64,000 nt of DNA from Mucilaginibacter sp. CSA2-8R (GCF_038806765.1 NZ_CP152389.1:2976001-3040000), one strand, 5' to 3'. Counted from the first letter of the stretch, positions 8,113 through 17,899 are shown. A program made the numbers and translations. The notes: generated by a model not told the origin, from the letters alone.

Positions 8113-9444
8113 ATGAGTAAAAGAATCATCATTATATTATTTGCCTTACTGCCCCTTACGCTTGCGGCCCAAACTACCTGGACGCTGAAAAGTTGTATCG
8201 AGTATGGGCTTAAAAACAACCGCAGCAACACCATTTATGCTAACGAAAAACGGGCAGCCGATGCCCGCGCTAAAGAAGCGCTGGCTGCTTATCTGCCCAG
8301 CATAAGCTTAAACGGAACTGTGGATGACAACCTGAAAGTGCAGGAAACCGTGATTCCGGCAGGGATATTTAGTCCGACAGATATCCGGGTGGCCTTTACC
8401 AAAAAATACAACACTAACGGCGTGGCCCAGCTGGATCAGACGTTGTATGACAAATCGCTGCTTACCGGCTTAAAAGCTAATAAGTTTAACGCGCAGCAAG
8501 CCGACCTTAACCAGCAGAAAAACGACGAAACTATCATCTACAACATCAGCACCGCTTATTACCAGATATTGGTGTACCGCGAGCAACTCGATTTACTGAA
8601 AGCCAATTTGGACACCTACCGCAAGCAAATGGAGGTGTCAGCCTTGCAGGTAAAAAAAGGCGTAACCCTGCAAAAAGACTTGGACAAAATTACGGTGGAT
8701 TATAACAACGCCACCTCGCAGATCCGCGTGGCCGAAAGCAACCAAACCCTGGCCGAAAACCAGTTAAAGTACGAAATGGGCTACCCCATTGCCGACCCCT
8801 TGCAGGTAGAAAGCACACCGGCTGCCACTGCGGCTGATATACCCATACTGGCCGATAAAAATAACTTTTCGGTAAATAACCGTACCGATTTCCGCCTGTC
8901 GGAGGTAAATACCAAGCTGCTGGAGATTGACGAGAGCCGGATAAAGGCAGGCATATTTCCAAAATTAACAGCCTATGCCCGGTATGGCGCTATTGGTTTC
9001 GGCGATGCCCTGGGCCCGGCATTTTCGAGCATGACCAGCTACTCCGCCGTGGGCGTTAAATTCAATTTTCCGCTGTTTGATTTTTTTAGGCGCAATGCCC
9101 AATATAACCAGGCAAAGTATAAGCGCCTGAACGCACAGGAAACCCTTAAACTTGACGAAGGCAAATACCAGTTAGAGTATGAAAACGCCCGTACCAAAAT
9201 GTTAAAAGAGCAAACCAACACCGAGAATAACCGCCGCAACATTGAGCTGGCCCGCTCGGTTTTTGCCACCACCGATTTGCAATACCAAAAAGGCGTTACC
9301 AATTTGATTGACTGGCTTAATGCGCAAAACTCGCTCAAAGAAGCGCAGAACAACTACCTGAACTCGCTTTACAGCTTTTACCTGGCCAAAGTTGACCTCG
9401 AAAAAGCTGCCGGCACCCTTAAAACCTTTTACTCGGCCCTATAA
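8113..9444 (+). CDS. TolC-family outer-membrane efflux protein
   Basis: 443 residues from MSKRIIIILFALLPLTLAAQ, a good signal peptide; an upstream in-frame ATG lies within the promoter and was not used. The rest is long amphipathic helix with the internal duplication typical of outer-membrane efflux proteins (TTWTLKSCIEYGLKNN near the N-terminus, ATTDLQYQKGVTNLIDWLNAQ near the C-terminus). It forms the outer-membrane channel of a tripartite pump with the next two genes, separated from the adaptor gene by only 8 bp. The order outer-membrane protein, adaptor, pump is common in this phylum. Confidence 0.93.
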   Translation: MSKRIIIILFALLPLTLAAQTTWTLKSCIEYGLKNNRSNTIYANEKRAADARAKEALAAYLPSISLNGTVDDNLKVQETVIPAGIFSPTDIRVAFTKKYNTNGVAQLDQTLYDKSLLTGLKANKFNAQQADLNQQKNDETIIYNISTAYYQILVYREQLDLLKANLDTYRKQMEVSALQVKKGVTLQKDLDKITVDYNNATSQIRVAESNQTLAENQLKYEMGYPIADPLQVESTPAATAADIPILADKNNFSVNNRTDFRLSEVNTKLLEIDESRIKAGIFPKLTAYARYGAIGFGDALGPAFSSMTSYSAVGVKFNFPLFDFFRRNAQYNQAKYKRLNAQETLKLDEGKYQLEYENARTKMLKEQTNTENNRRNIELARSVFATTDLQYQKGVTNLIDWLNAQNSLKEAQNNYLNSLYSFYLAKVDLEKAAGTLKTFYSAL

Positions 9445-9452
9445 TTTCGCAA

Positions 9453-10511
9453 ATGAAAACTAAGTATATCGTAAGTATTGTTATCGTTGTTTTGCTCGGA
9501 CTGATTGTTTACCGGCTGGCATCGAACAAAAAGAAACTCGACGAAAAAAATAAGCCGGTAAAGGTAGCTAACGTACGCATTCCGGTTAAAGCTGCCGCTG
9601 CTGCATCGCAACTGCTTGAAGTCAGCATCATGAAAACCGGTAACCTTGCGCCGTTTAAAGAAGCCAAGGCTTTGGCCGTAACCGGCGGCACGCTGCAGCA
9701 GGTGCGCTTTAACCTGGGCGACCGCGTAACCCAGGGGCAGGTGCTGGCCGTAACCGATAACCGCAGCACCCAGTTAGAACTGCAAAAGGCCCAGAGCAAC
9801 GCCACCAAACTGCGCGCCGACTTAAATACCTACACCGAGCTATTGCAAGGCAAAGCCGCCACGCAAGAAAAAGTGAACGAGATACGCCAAAACTACTTGG
9901 ATGCTCAAAACCAGGTAAGCCAGGCCCGCAAAAGCGTTTCGGATGCAGCCATTAAAGCGCCTACCAGCGGTATCATTTCGGTTAAGCCGGTTGAGCAGGG
10001 CGTGTTTGTAAATGCCGGTGCAGAGGTAGCCACTATTGTAAACCTATCCAGAGCCAAGGTGCAGGTAAACCTGACCGAAGCGGAGGTTTACCAGGTAGCG
10101 CAGGGCCAGCAGGTAAAAATAACAACCGATGTGTACCCCGGCAAGGTGTTTAACGGCACGGTAAGCTTTATTAGTCCGCAGGCCGACCAGACTTACAACT
10201 ACATGGTGGAGATACTGATTGATAACACACAAAAGTCTATCCTGCGGTCGGGCACGTTTGTTTACGCCGATTTTTCGAAAAAAACCAGGCAACGGGTGCT
10301 TGTTATACCACGCGAAGCTTTAACCGAGAGTATTAAAAGCGCCGCAGTTTACGTGGTTGAAAACGGCGTTGCCCGGCTCAGAAACATACAAACCGGCGCC
10401 GAAATGGGCAGCCAGATCCAGGTAACCGGAGGACTGAAAGAGGGCGAGCAAGTAGTAACCTCGGGCCAGATCAATCTAAAAGACGGCACCGAGGTAAGTA
10501 TCTCTAAATAA
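9453..10511 (+). CDS. RND efflux periplasmic adaptor (membrane fusion protein)
   Basis: 352 residues. An N-terminal membrane anchor (IVSIVIVVLLGLIVYRL) is followed by a biotinyl-lipoyl-like barrel (GGTLQQVRFNLGDRVTQGQ and, after a coiled-coil hairpin, IKAPTSGIISVKPVEQGVFV), then beta-barrel and membrane-proximal domains. This order is diagnostic of HlyD/AcrA-type adaptors. It bridges the TolC-like protein and the RND pump encoded on either side with gaps of 8 and 9 bp. Substrate not readable from sequence. Confidence 0.93.
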   Translation: MKTKYIVSIVIVVLLGLIVYRLASNKKKLDEKNKPVKVANVRIPVKAAAAASQLLEVSIMKTGNLAPFKEAKALAVTGGTLQQVRFNLGDRVTQGQVLAVTDNRSTQLELQKAQSNATKLRADLNTYTELLQGKAATQEKVNEIRQNYLDAQNQVSQARKSVSDAAIKAPTSGIISVKPVEQGVFVNAGAEVATIVNLSRAKVQVNLTEAEVYQVAQGQQVKITTDVYPGKVFNGTVSFISPQADQTYNYMVEILIDNTQKSILRSGTFVYADFSKKTRQRVLVIPREALTESIKSAAVYVVENGVARLRNIQTGAEMGSQIQVTGGLKEGEQVVTSGQINLKDGTEVSISK

Positions 10512-10520
10512 AAAACATTT

Positions 10521-13500
10521 ATGTCAATTGCAGAAGTTGCCGTTAAACGGCCCTTACTCATCATCGTTATATTTACGGTACTTATTATGTTTGGTGCGTT
10601 AAGCTACTCTAAGCTTAACTATAAACTGCTGCCTAACATTGAGGTAGCCACCGTAGTAGTAAGCACCGTATACCCCGGTGCATCAGCCGCCGAGGTAGAA
10701 ACCTCGGTTACCAAAAAGCTGGAAGATGCCTTTGCCTCCGTAGAGGGTTTGGATAAAATGAATTCTACCTCTCAGGAAGGGGTATCGCAAATTGTAGTAC
10801 AGCTTAAAAGCGGTACCAACGTTGACCAGGCCGAGCGCGACATACAGCGCAAAGCCGACCAGGCGCAAAATAATTTGCCCGATAACATTGACCGCCCTAT
10901 AGTCAACAAAATTAATCTTGAGGAAGCGCCCGTAATACGAGCCGGCGTTACCTCTGCCCTGGCCCCGCGCGCGCTGTACGACCTGGTAGATAAGCAACTG
11001 CGCCCGGTGCTGCAAAACGTAGGCGGCGTAGGCCAGGTAAATATTATTGGCGGCGACGAGCGCGAAATACAGGTAAATATTGATCAGGGCAAGCTTAAGG
11101 CCTACAGCCTCAGCATTACACAAGTGAGCGATGCCATCCGCAACGCCAACCAGTCGTTCCCGGCGGGCAGTATTGAAACTAAAGATCAGCAGGTATCTAT
11201 TCAGTATGATGCCAACGTCACCTCGATTGAGCAGATTCGCAACCTGATTGTGCAGCAGCGTTTGGGTGGCGGCAGTATATATGTAAAAGACATTGCCGAG
11301 GTGGTAGATGCTACCGCTAAAGAAACCGCCATTAACCACATCAACGGCCTGCCCTCTATTGGTGTGCAAATCATCAAGCAAACCGATGCCAACGCGGTTG
11401 ACGTGAGCGAGCAGGTAAAGGCCGCCTTTAGCCGCATGGAGCAGCAATACAAAGGTCGCGGACTAAAATTTACCGTCTCGAGCGACCAGTCTACCTACAC
11501 CCTGCGCTCGGCTGATGCGGTGATGGATGACTTAGTGCTGGCCATAGTGATTGTAGGCATTGTAATGCTGGCCTTTTTACACAGTTTCCGCAGCTCGATG
11601 TTTGTGATGGTGGCCCTGCCCTCCTCTATCATCCCCACGTTTATAGCCATGTATATGCTGGGCTTTTCGCTCAACCTCATGACGCTGATGGCCATGTCGC
11701 TGGTGGTAGGTATTTTGGTGGATGACTCCATCGTAGTACTCGAAAACATTTACCGGCACCTGGAAATGGGCGCCGATCGCATGAAAGCCGCGGTTGATGG
11801 CCGCGCCGAAATTGGCTTTACCGCCATTGCCATTACTTTGGTTGACGTGGTGGTGTTTTTGCCGCTGGCCTTTTCGGGCGGTATCATCGGTTCTATTTTG
11901 CGCGAGTTCTCGTTAGTCGTAGTGTTTTCTACACTCATGAGTTTGTTTGTATCGTTTACCGTTACGCCCATGCTGGCCAGCCGTTTTGGCCGGCTGGAGC
12001 ATTTAACCAAAGCTACCTTGTGGGGCAGATTAAACTTAGGCTTTGAGCATATCATCGATGTTACTAAAGAAAATTACGGCAGCTTGCTTTCCAAAGCTTT
12101 GCACAAAAAACGTTATGTATTATCGGCCGTATTGCTGCTCATAGTAGGTTCGGTAATGCTGATTGGCAAGGGCTTTATTGGGGCAGCCTTCATCCCCTCG
12201 AGCGACCAAGGCGAGCTGCTGATTAACCTGGAACTGGCCCCGGCTGCCTCAATTTACCAAACCAATATGGTTACCCAGGAAGTAGAAAAGATGATTATGG
12301 CCCAGCCCGAGGTAGAAAAAGTATTTTCGAGCATTGGCTTTGTAACCGGCGGTGTAGTGGGTGCCGGCAATAACAGCAACCGCGCCGAGCTTACCGTAAG
12401 TTTGGTGGACGCTAAAAAGCGCGCCATCACCGCCGAGCAGTTCGGCGTAATGATGCAGCAAAAACTGAGCGCCGCCATATCGGGTGTAAAAATTACGGCT
12501 TCGCCTACCTCAATTACCGGCGGTGCCAACCAGGCCCCTATCCAGATTGCTGTTAAGGGCGTTGATTTAAAGGCGGTGCGCAGCGTGGCCGAGCAGTACC
12601 AAAAACTGATGGCTACCGTGCCAGGTACGCAGTTTGTGCAGCTATCGGTAAAAGATCAAAAACCGCAGGTAGAGGTTAAACTTAACCGCGAAAAAATGAC
12701 CTTGCTGGGCCTTAATGCCGGGCAAGTGGGCGCTGCCCTGCAAAATGCCTTTAGCGGTAACGACCAAAGTAAGTTTAAGCAACAAGGCAACGAGTATGAT
12801 ATTTTAATTGGGCTGGACCGTTACGACCGATCAAACGTTAACGACGTGCGTAACCTGCCCTTTACCAACGCTAACGGACAAACCTTTGTGCTGAGCCAGT
12901 TTGCCGAAGTGCAAGAGGGCCTGGGTGAGAGCGTACTGCAGCGTACCGACCGCTTAAACTCTATTACCGTAAACTCTAACGTAGCCGGCCGGCCCACTGG
13001 TACCGTAGCTAATGATATTAAGGCTAAACTGGCACCCGTTAAAATACCCGAAGGGGTATCTATTGAGTATTTGGGTGATGTAAAAAACCAGGGCGATGCG
13101 TTTGCCAGCTTAGGTTTAGCGCTCATTATCGCTATCTTGCTGGTGTACCTCATTATGGTGGCTCTTTACGAAAGCGCCATCTACCCATTTGTGGTACTGT
13201 TTTCTATACCGGTGGCGCTTGTGGGTGCCTTGCTGGCGCTGGCGCTGGCCATGGAAACGCTTAATATCTTCTCCATCATCGGGGTAATTATGCTGTTGGG
13301 TCTGGTATCTAAAAACGCCATCCTGATTGTGGATTTTACCAACCAGCTGAAAGAAGAAGGCCGCCCGGTAGAAGAAGCGCTGATTGAAGCCGGCAAAGAA
13401 CGCTTACGCCCCATTTTGATGACCACCCTGGCCATGATTTTAGGTATGCTGCCTATAGCCGTAGCTACCGGTGCCGGATCAGAAATAAAAAACGGCATGG

Positions 13501-13637
13501 CCTGGGTTATTATTGGCGGCTTAACCAGTTCTATGATTTTAACGCTGTTTGTGGTGCCATCTATGTACTTAATTATTGAACGATTGAAAAACCGGTTTAG
13601 TAAAAAGCAGGTGCCGGCGGGGTTGAGCACGCAATAA
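10521..13637 (+). CDS. RND-family multidrug efflux permease (AcrB/MexB-like)
   Basis: 1038 residues, full length for the family, with the usual twelve membrane helices and two large periplasmic loops. The TM4 motif VVGILVDDSIVVLENI contains the paired aspartates of the proton relay, as in hydrophobe/amphiphile (HAE1) exporters, and lacks the heavy-metal subclass pattern. The C-terminal half has the repeated signature MLLGLVSKNAILIVDF. Inner-membrane, proton-driven engine of the tripartite pump. Induction probably comes through the LytTR system upstream, an unusual pairing since RND pumps are more often under TetR or AraC control. Confidence 0.95.
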   Translation: MSIAEVAVKRPLLIIVIFTVLIMFGALSYSKLNYKLLPNIEVATVVVSTVYPGASAAEVETSVTKKLEDAFASVEGLDKMNSTSQEGVSQIVVQLKSGTNVDQAERDIQRKADQAQNNLPDNIDRPIVNKINLEEAPVIRAGVTSALAPRALYDLVDKQLRPVLQNVGGVGQVNIIGGDEREIQVNIDQGKLKAYSLSITQVSDAIRNANQSFPAGSIETKDQQVSIQYDANVTSIEQIRNLIVQQRLGGGSIYVKDIAEVVDATAKETAINHINGLPSIGVQIIKQTDANAVDVSEQVKAAFSRMEQQYKGRGLKFTVSSDQSTYTLRSADAVMDDLVLAIVIVGIVMLAFLHSFRSSMFVMVALPSSIIPTFIAMYMLGFSLNLMTLMAMSLVVGILVDDSIVVLENIYRHLEMGADRMKAAVDGRAEIGFTAIAITLVDVVVFLPLAFSGGIIGSILREFSLVVVFSTLMSLFVSFTVTPMLASRFGRLEHLTKATLWGRLNLGFEHIIDVTKENYGSLLSKALHKKRYVLSAVLLLIVGSVMLIGKGFIGAAFIPSSDQGELLINLELAPAASIYQTNMVTQEVEKMIMAQPEVEKVFSSIGFVTGGVVGAGNNSNRAELTVSLVDAKKRAITAEQFGVMMQQKLSAAISGVKITASPTSITGGANQAPIQIAVKGVDLKAVRSVAEQYQKLMATVPGTQFVQLSVKDQKPQVEVKLNREKMTLLGLNAGQVGAALQNAFSGNDQSKFKQQGNEYDILIGLDRYDRSNVNDVRNLPFTNANGQTFVLSQFAEVQEGLGESVLQRTDRLNSITVNSNVAGRPTGTVANDIKAKLAPVKIPEGVSIEYLGDVKNQGDAFASLGLALIIAILLVYLIMVALYESAIYPFVVLFSIPVALVGALLALALAMETLNIFSIIGVIMLLGLVSKNAILIVDFTNQLKEEGRPVEEALIEAGKERLRPILMTTLAMILGMLPIAVATGAGSEIKNGMAWVIIGGLTSSMILTLFVVPSMYLIIERLKNRFSKKQVPAGLSTQ

Positions 13638-13671
13638 AAATTATTTTAGACTTTGAATTGATCCCGAAAAG

Positions 13672-14079
13672 ATGGCTATAGAAATTAAAGAAACCAAAGA
13701 CGTTAAACTAAAAGATGTATTGCCGATTTATGAGGCTAACCACTGGTCATCTGCCGAAAAACCGGATTTGTTGTACCAGGCTTTAATCAATTCGCACACA
13801 TTGGTTACTGCCTGGCACGAGGACCGGCTGATGGGCTTAGGCAATGCCTTGTCTGATGGTTATCTGGTAGTTTACTATTCACATCTGATTGTTCATCCCG
13901 ATTATCAGGGTAAAGGTATTGGTAAAATGATTATAGCTAAACTGCAGGAAAAGTATGGCCACTTGCATCAGCAGATATTAGTAGCCGACGGTAAAGCGGT
14001 GGATTTTTACAAAAGATGCGGTTGTGAACAAGCCGGTCAAACCAAAGCCATGTGGATTTACCAGGGAAACGACCATTAA
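13672..14079 (+). CDS. GNAT-family N-acetyltransferase
   Basis: 135 residues covering a single GNAT domain. The acetyl-CoA binding motif A is HPDYQGKGIGKMIIAKL (Q-x-x-G-x-G), followed by a C-terminal strand with AVDFYKRCGCEQAG. It starts 34 bp after the RND pump gene on the same strand and may be the last gene of that transcript. Substrate unknown. A small inverted repeat (GGCAAC/GTTGCC around 14126-14148, with a T-run in its loop) lies downstream but is a weak terminator candidate. Confidence 0.88.
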   Translation: MAIEIKETKDVKLKDVLPIYEANHWSSAEKPDLLYQALINSHTLVTAWHEDRLMGLGNALSDGYLVVYYSHLIVHPDYQGKGIGKMIIAKLQEKYGHLHQQILVADGKAVDFYKRCGCEQAGQTKAMWIYQGNDH

Positions 14080-14303
14080 AGAAATACAAGTATTTAAAGC
14101 CGAGCAGGGTAATGCATAGCCACCGGGCAACGCCTTTTTTGTGTTGCCGCTTGAGAGTCACAAGGGTTGGCAATGGGTTACCTGCCTACGGCTTTTTGCC
14201 TTACTAAAGTTTGTTTACTTTTAAAAACTCTCCTTTTAAGATATCGGGCAAATACAGATTATGATAAGAGGTAGCTGGCGAAAAGTGGCTACTGTAATAG
14301 CTT

Positions 14304-14474
14304 CTATTTAAGCCAATAACCTACAATGATACCTAAAGTACCAATAGCCCATTTTTGAAGTGATGAATTATCCGGCTGTGTAAGAAGAATGTATATAGAA
14401 ACCAGGCCCAAAACAGTAGTTATGCCTATCTGAGCTTTAAGCCGGAGTTTTTTGAGATCGTCTGCCGTTGACAT
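14304..14474 (-). CDS. small membrane protein, 56 residues
   Basis: A short frame with ATG at 14474 that overlaps the stop codon of the upstream gene by one base (TAATG), a strong sign of translational coupling. The N-terminal 15 residues are charged (MSTADDLKKLRLKAQ), then come a hydrophobic segment (IGITTVLGLVSIYILL), a short polar loop and a second hydrophobic stretch (WAIGTLGIIVGYWL). This predicts two membrane helices. No family recognised. Confidence 0.6.
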   Translation of the reverse strand: MSTADDLKKLRLKAQIGITTVLGLVSIYILLTQPDNSSLQKWAIGTLGIIVGYWLK

Positions 14475-14668
14475 TATTTTGAGAAGAATGCTTTAATTAC
14501 ACGCCTGACGTTTTCACCAAAAAAAACACCATGTGTAACCTCATCATCCTCATCTGTTTCTGTCCCAAGATTATCATTGGTATCTATGATTTTACCACCT
14601 GACTTTTTGATGTACAGCGAAACTTCCCTCATTTTAGTATCTGGTATTTCTGCAGTTATTGTTGTCAT
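14474..14668 (-). CDS. hypothetical small protein, 64 residues
   Basis: Begins MTTITAEIPDTKMREV, has an acidic patch (TETDEDDEV) in the middle and ends in a basic amphipathic helix (VRRVIKAFFSK). The opening resembles small antitoxin-like or DUF2683-like proteins in style, but no family assignment can be supported. It is coupled by a TAATG overlap to the two-helix membrane protein downstream, so the two probably act together. Confidence 0.6.
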   Translation of the reverse strand: MTTITAEIPDTKMREVSLYIKKSGGKIIDTNDNLGTETDEDDEVTHGVFFGENVRRVIKAFFSK

Positions 14669-14887
14669 GGTTTAACCAATTATGATGCTGTAATTAAATA
14701 TAGCATCAACTTAAGCATATACAAGTTTGCGTTTACAAAAATAATCTCTTGATGGCGTATTGCTAATGCTTGTATTTAAATATACAAAATAACCTTTAAG
14801 TTAGTATGCTAATCAGCATAAGACGCTTGCTGATGGGTTATTTAAAGTGGCTTAAACAAAACGCTTATTCGACTTTAGTTACTCCTC

Positions 14888-15793
14888 TCACCCCCTGAAT
14901 GCGAGCGGCGTTAACCCCGTTTGCTTCTTAAAATAGTTCGAAAAATGTGCCATGTCGTCGAAACCCAACACGTAGGCAACGTCGGCTACAGTCCAGCGGG
15001 ACTGCTTGAGCAGGATTTTGGCTTCCTGGGTAATACGGTTGCCAATGAGCTGGGTAGTGGTGCTCCCCATTATATCTTTAAGTACTTTGTTCAGGTGGTT
15101 CACGTGTACAGCCAGGCGGTCGGCGTAGTGGGCCGCGGTGCGCAGCTGCAGCCGCTGGCCTTCGGTTTCGAGCGGGAACTGGCGCTCCAATAGTTCTACA
15201 AATAGCGAAGCCATGCGTTCTGACGCGTTTAGGGTAGTGCTCATTGCCGAAAGCGGCTGCAGCTTTTGCCCGTAGTGAATCAGCTCCATGACCAGGTTGC
15301 GCAGCAAATCATATTTGTATTTGTAATCGGCATTAAGTTCGCGCTGCATTTTGCGAAAAATGTATTCCACCTCGGTAACGGCAGCCTCATCTAACTGAAA
15401 AACAGGCACCTGGCCCGGCAGAAACAGCGGCAATTCATCCAGCGCTACGCCTGTTTTGGCCTGCGATAAAAAATCGGGCGTAAAAATGCAGAACATACCG
15501 GTTTGGTTACCGTCGACCGGCACCCAATGGTAGGGTATTTTAGGCGTGGCAAACAACAGAGCTTCGGCCTGTACATCAATCACCTTGTCGGCATACTCGG
15601 CCCGGCTTTTACCCCGCAGCCAACTTATTTTGTAGTAAGCCCGGCGACTGTAAGGCATAGCACGGCTACCCGTTTTAGGGTCAAACAGTTTTTCGGCCTC
15701 AAACACATTGAAGTGTCCAATCTCGCGGGCCAAGCTATTGGGTAAGTGAGCACCATGGCTCTCGTAAAAATCGCTGACTGAGGTTACCGGCAT
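14888..15793 (-). CDS. AraC-family transcriptional regulator
   Basis: 301 residues from ATG 15793 (MPVTSVSDFYESHG); an in-frame upstream start at 15892 would add 33 atypical residues. The N-terminal part is a cupin-like ligand domain. The C-terminal 100 residues hold two helix-turn-helix motifs (WTVADVAYVLGFDDMAHFSNYFKKQTGLTP, seen as the second HTH region). It follows a short-chain dehydrogenase gene on the same strand at 118 bp and probably regulates that gene. Confidence 0.9.
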   Translation of the reverse strand: MPVTSVSDFYESHGAHLPNSLAREIGHFNVFEAEKLFDPKTGSRAMPYSRRAYYKISWLRGKSRAEYADKVIDVQAEALLFATPKIPYHWVPVDGNQTGMFCIFTPDFLSQAKTGVALDELPLFLPGQVPVFQLDEAAVTEVEYIFRKMQRELNADYKYKYDLLRNLVMELIHYGQKLQPLSAMSTTLNASERMASLFVELLERQFPLETEGQRLQLRTAAHYADRLAVHVNHLNKVLKDIMGSTTTQLIGNRITQEAKILLKQSRWTVADVAYVLGFDDMAHFSNYFKKQTGLTPLAFRG

Positions 15794-15911
15794 AGCGTAC
15801 AAATTTGCAAATATCAAAGTTAAGCCGCAAGGTCTGTAAACCCTTGCCGGTCCATAAAAAAGTAAGGGCAGGGCAATATCCCCGGCCCTCACCTATCTGT
15901 TTACGACAAAC

Positions 15912-16676
15912 TTAAACCATCATACCGCCCGAGGCCTCGATGCGTTGTGCATTTACCCAGCGGGCATCCTCGGTACACAAAAACGCAACTACGCCGCCAA
16001 TATCTTCGGCTACGCCAGGACGGCCGAGTGCAGTAAGGTTACTAATGTTCTTTTGCATCTCCTCGCTGCTGCGCAGGCGGGCGTTGCCAAAATCGGTCAT
16101 GATGGCGCCGGGCGCTACCGTGTTGGCGCGGATGCCCCTTGCCCCTAACTCCTTGGCCAAGTAACGGGTAAAAGTTTCGACTGCGGTTTTCAACGAAGCA
16201 TAAACCGACGAACCCGGCATCGACACCCGTGTTAAACCACTCGAAATATTGACGATACCACCACCGTCGTTCATCAATGGCAGTATTTTCTGAGTCAGAA
16301 AATATACCCCTTTAAAATGCACATTCATCAGGTCATCAAAAAACGCTTCGGTTACCTCTGTAACCGGCAGATAACCACCATGCCCGGCATTGTTTACCAG
16401 AAAGTCTATTTTATCAGTGTTAAAATGATCGCGCAGCGTTTGGGTAAGCTGACCGGCAAAGACATCAAAACTCGAAACCACGCCGGTATCCAACGCTAAA
16501 GCAGCAGCTTTGCCCCCGCCCTGTTCAATTTGCGTTACTACGCTTTGTGCTTCCTGCTCTTTGGTGCGGTAAGTAATAATTACGTCTATCCCTTTTTGAG
16601 CCAGTTTTAAAGCCATGTCTTTACCCAGGCCACGGCTGCCGCCGGTTACCAGGGCTATTTTTTTGTTGTCGTTCAT
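15912..16676 (-). CDS. short-chain dehydrogenase/reductase (SDR)
   Basis: 254 residues from MNDNKKIALVTGG; the longer in-frame start at 16760 is rejected because the Rossmann strand should lie near the N-terminus. Motifs: TGGSRGLGKD (cofactor binding), NNAGHGG, and the catalytic tyrosine-lysine pair in SVYASLKTA. It ends RIEASGGMMV, typical for classical SDRs using NAD(P). Upstream of, and probably controlled by, the adjacent AraC gene. Substrate unknown. Confidence 0.9.
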   Translation of the reverse strand: MNDNKKIALVTGGSRGLGKDMALKLAQKGIDVIITYRTKEQEAQSVVTQIEQGGGKAAALALDTGVVSSFDVFAGQLTQTLRDHFNTDKIDFLVNNAGHGGYLPVTEVTEAFFDDLMNVHFKGVYFLTQKILPLMNDGGGIVNISSGLTRVSMPGSSVYASLKTAVETFTRYLAKELGARGIRANTVAPGAIMTDFGNARLRSSEEMQKNISNLTALGRPGVAEDIGGVVAFLCTEDARWVNAQRIEASGGMMV

Positions 16677-16857
16677 CTCTGTTGAAATATTTTTTACAAA
16701 GATGACGTGTAAAGCTGCCCGTGTGTTTGCATGCATCAATCGGTTATTTGCAAAATTCAATCAATTGTAATAATCATCCAACTTGTTAAAACAAAAAAGG
16801 CCGTCCCTCCCTTGCGGAAAGATGGCTTGACCTATATATATAAACATTACTAATATT

Positions 16858-17139
16858 TTAGCTTATTGATTTACAGTTACTTATGTGACCAAAAATTTTA
16901 ACGTCTAAAACATCCCTGCAACGCCACTCATTTTTATCCGGCATGAGCTTGTTTTTAGCAACTAACAAGTCCTTGATGCGCGGGCTAACAACTAGCTCCC
17001 TACCCCAGCTGCTACGGATGATGTTAATGCGGGTTTCTAATGAGCTTTTTAAATTATCTGTTGTTACGCCCTGGCCGAATTGAAATTTATCCGGCAGGTC
17101 GAGCGCGTTAAGCTGGGCGTAACGTTCTTCTACTTCTTC
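16858..17139 (-). pseudogene. open frame without a start codon, likely gene remnant
   Basis: A 93-codon frame bounded upstream by TAA at 17140-17142 and ending in TAA at 16858-16860. It has no ATG until late (in NKLMPDKN). Its composition is protein-like: EEVEERYAQLNALDLPDKF at the beginning, and GRELVVSPRIKDLLVAKNKL in the middle. It looks like the 3-prime part of a gene that lost its start. No family recognised. Confidence 0.45.
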
Positions 17140-17168
17140 TTAAGTCTTCGAGGCAAAGATAAAAGAAA

Positions 17169-17188
17169 AGCCCGGCGTTGGCCGGGCT
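17169..17188 (-). terminator. rho-independent terminator
   Basis: Perfect 8-bp stem AGCCCGGC / GCCGGGCT with a GTTG loop, followed on the minus strand by a TTTTCTTTT tract. It lies 28 bp downstream of the 40-residue membrane protein gene and shows that this small gene is a transcribed unit. Confidence 0.7.
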
Positions 17189-17216
17189 GTATTCATCTTA
17201 GTGTGGATGTAATGTA

Positions 17217-17339
17217 TTACGCAAATTTATCCATCAAATCATCCATGGTTTCAGGATATTTAACTTTAAAAAATCCAATAAACACTACAGATATTGTATT
17301 TATACCAATAATTAAAAATGGTAGAATTTTATTGCTCAT
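17217..17339 (-). CDS. small single-pass membrane protein, 40 residues
   Basis: ATG at 17339, stop at 17217-17219. A hydrophobic helix (ILPFLIIGINTISVVFIGFF) is followed by a short polar tail (VKYPETMDDLMDKFA). A good terminator lies 28 bp downstream on the same strand, which supports a real transcript. Too short for a family call. Confidence 0.5.
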   Translation of the reverse strand: MSNKILPFLIIGINTISVVFIGFFKVKYPETMDDLMDKFA

Positions 17340-17444
17340 AAGTTGGTTAATATTTGGTTTCGTGGTTTCTATTCACTCCGAACGGGGATGCTTAGGTGAA
17401 TATCACAACAGCTAATTCAAAATTTAAGCCAGTCAAATTATATG

Positions 17445-17738
17445 TTAACTGAAGCAGTTTTTTAATAGCAATTGAAAAAACTGCTGAGCTTTTACCTCTA
17501 AACCGGCAATATTTTCCACATCATAGTTATACATCCCACCGCTTGACACTATAAGGTAAGGCAATAATGACTTCGCAATATGCTCTGCAACATGAGTAGC
17601 ACTAGCGGTCGGATGATGCAATCCTTCTGCTGCTCCGTGTTCCTGATTAGCCGTGAAGAAATCAAACGGTTCAAACGTGCCTATTGCTGCATTGTGCCAC
17701 AAATAAGGTAAGGCTGCATTGAACTGTATAATGCTGCC
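17445..17738 (-). pseudogene. orphan open frame, possibly degraded
   Basis: A 98-codon frame without ATG (a TTG at 17702 is the only plausible start). The middle reads IGTFEPFDFFTANQEHG and SATHVAEHIAKSLLPYL, which is protein-like. A different frame just upstream (17681-17884) also has protein-like content, so one frameshifted gene is possible. No homology recognised; low confidence. Confidence 0.25.
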
Positions 17739-17899
17739 TCACCATAATGCAATGATATCCGCACGACAAGCGAATGAAGTACAATTTTCGTGCGCCTGAA
17801 AACAATGTAACCAAATCCGGCGATGTGTCCACCAATAGCTGTAAGTATGTTAAAGGCAAAGTAAGCCTTACATCCAGGCAACAACCAAACTACACGATA

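Noticed and set aside
10683..11447. 254-codon minus-strand frame
   Set aside because: Lies wholly antisense to the RND pump gene and has no motif.
17080..17415. 111-codon plus-strand frame
   Set aside because: Crosses a terminator hairpin and is antisense to the small membrane gene and the remnant; no domain recognisable.
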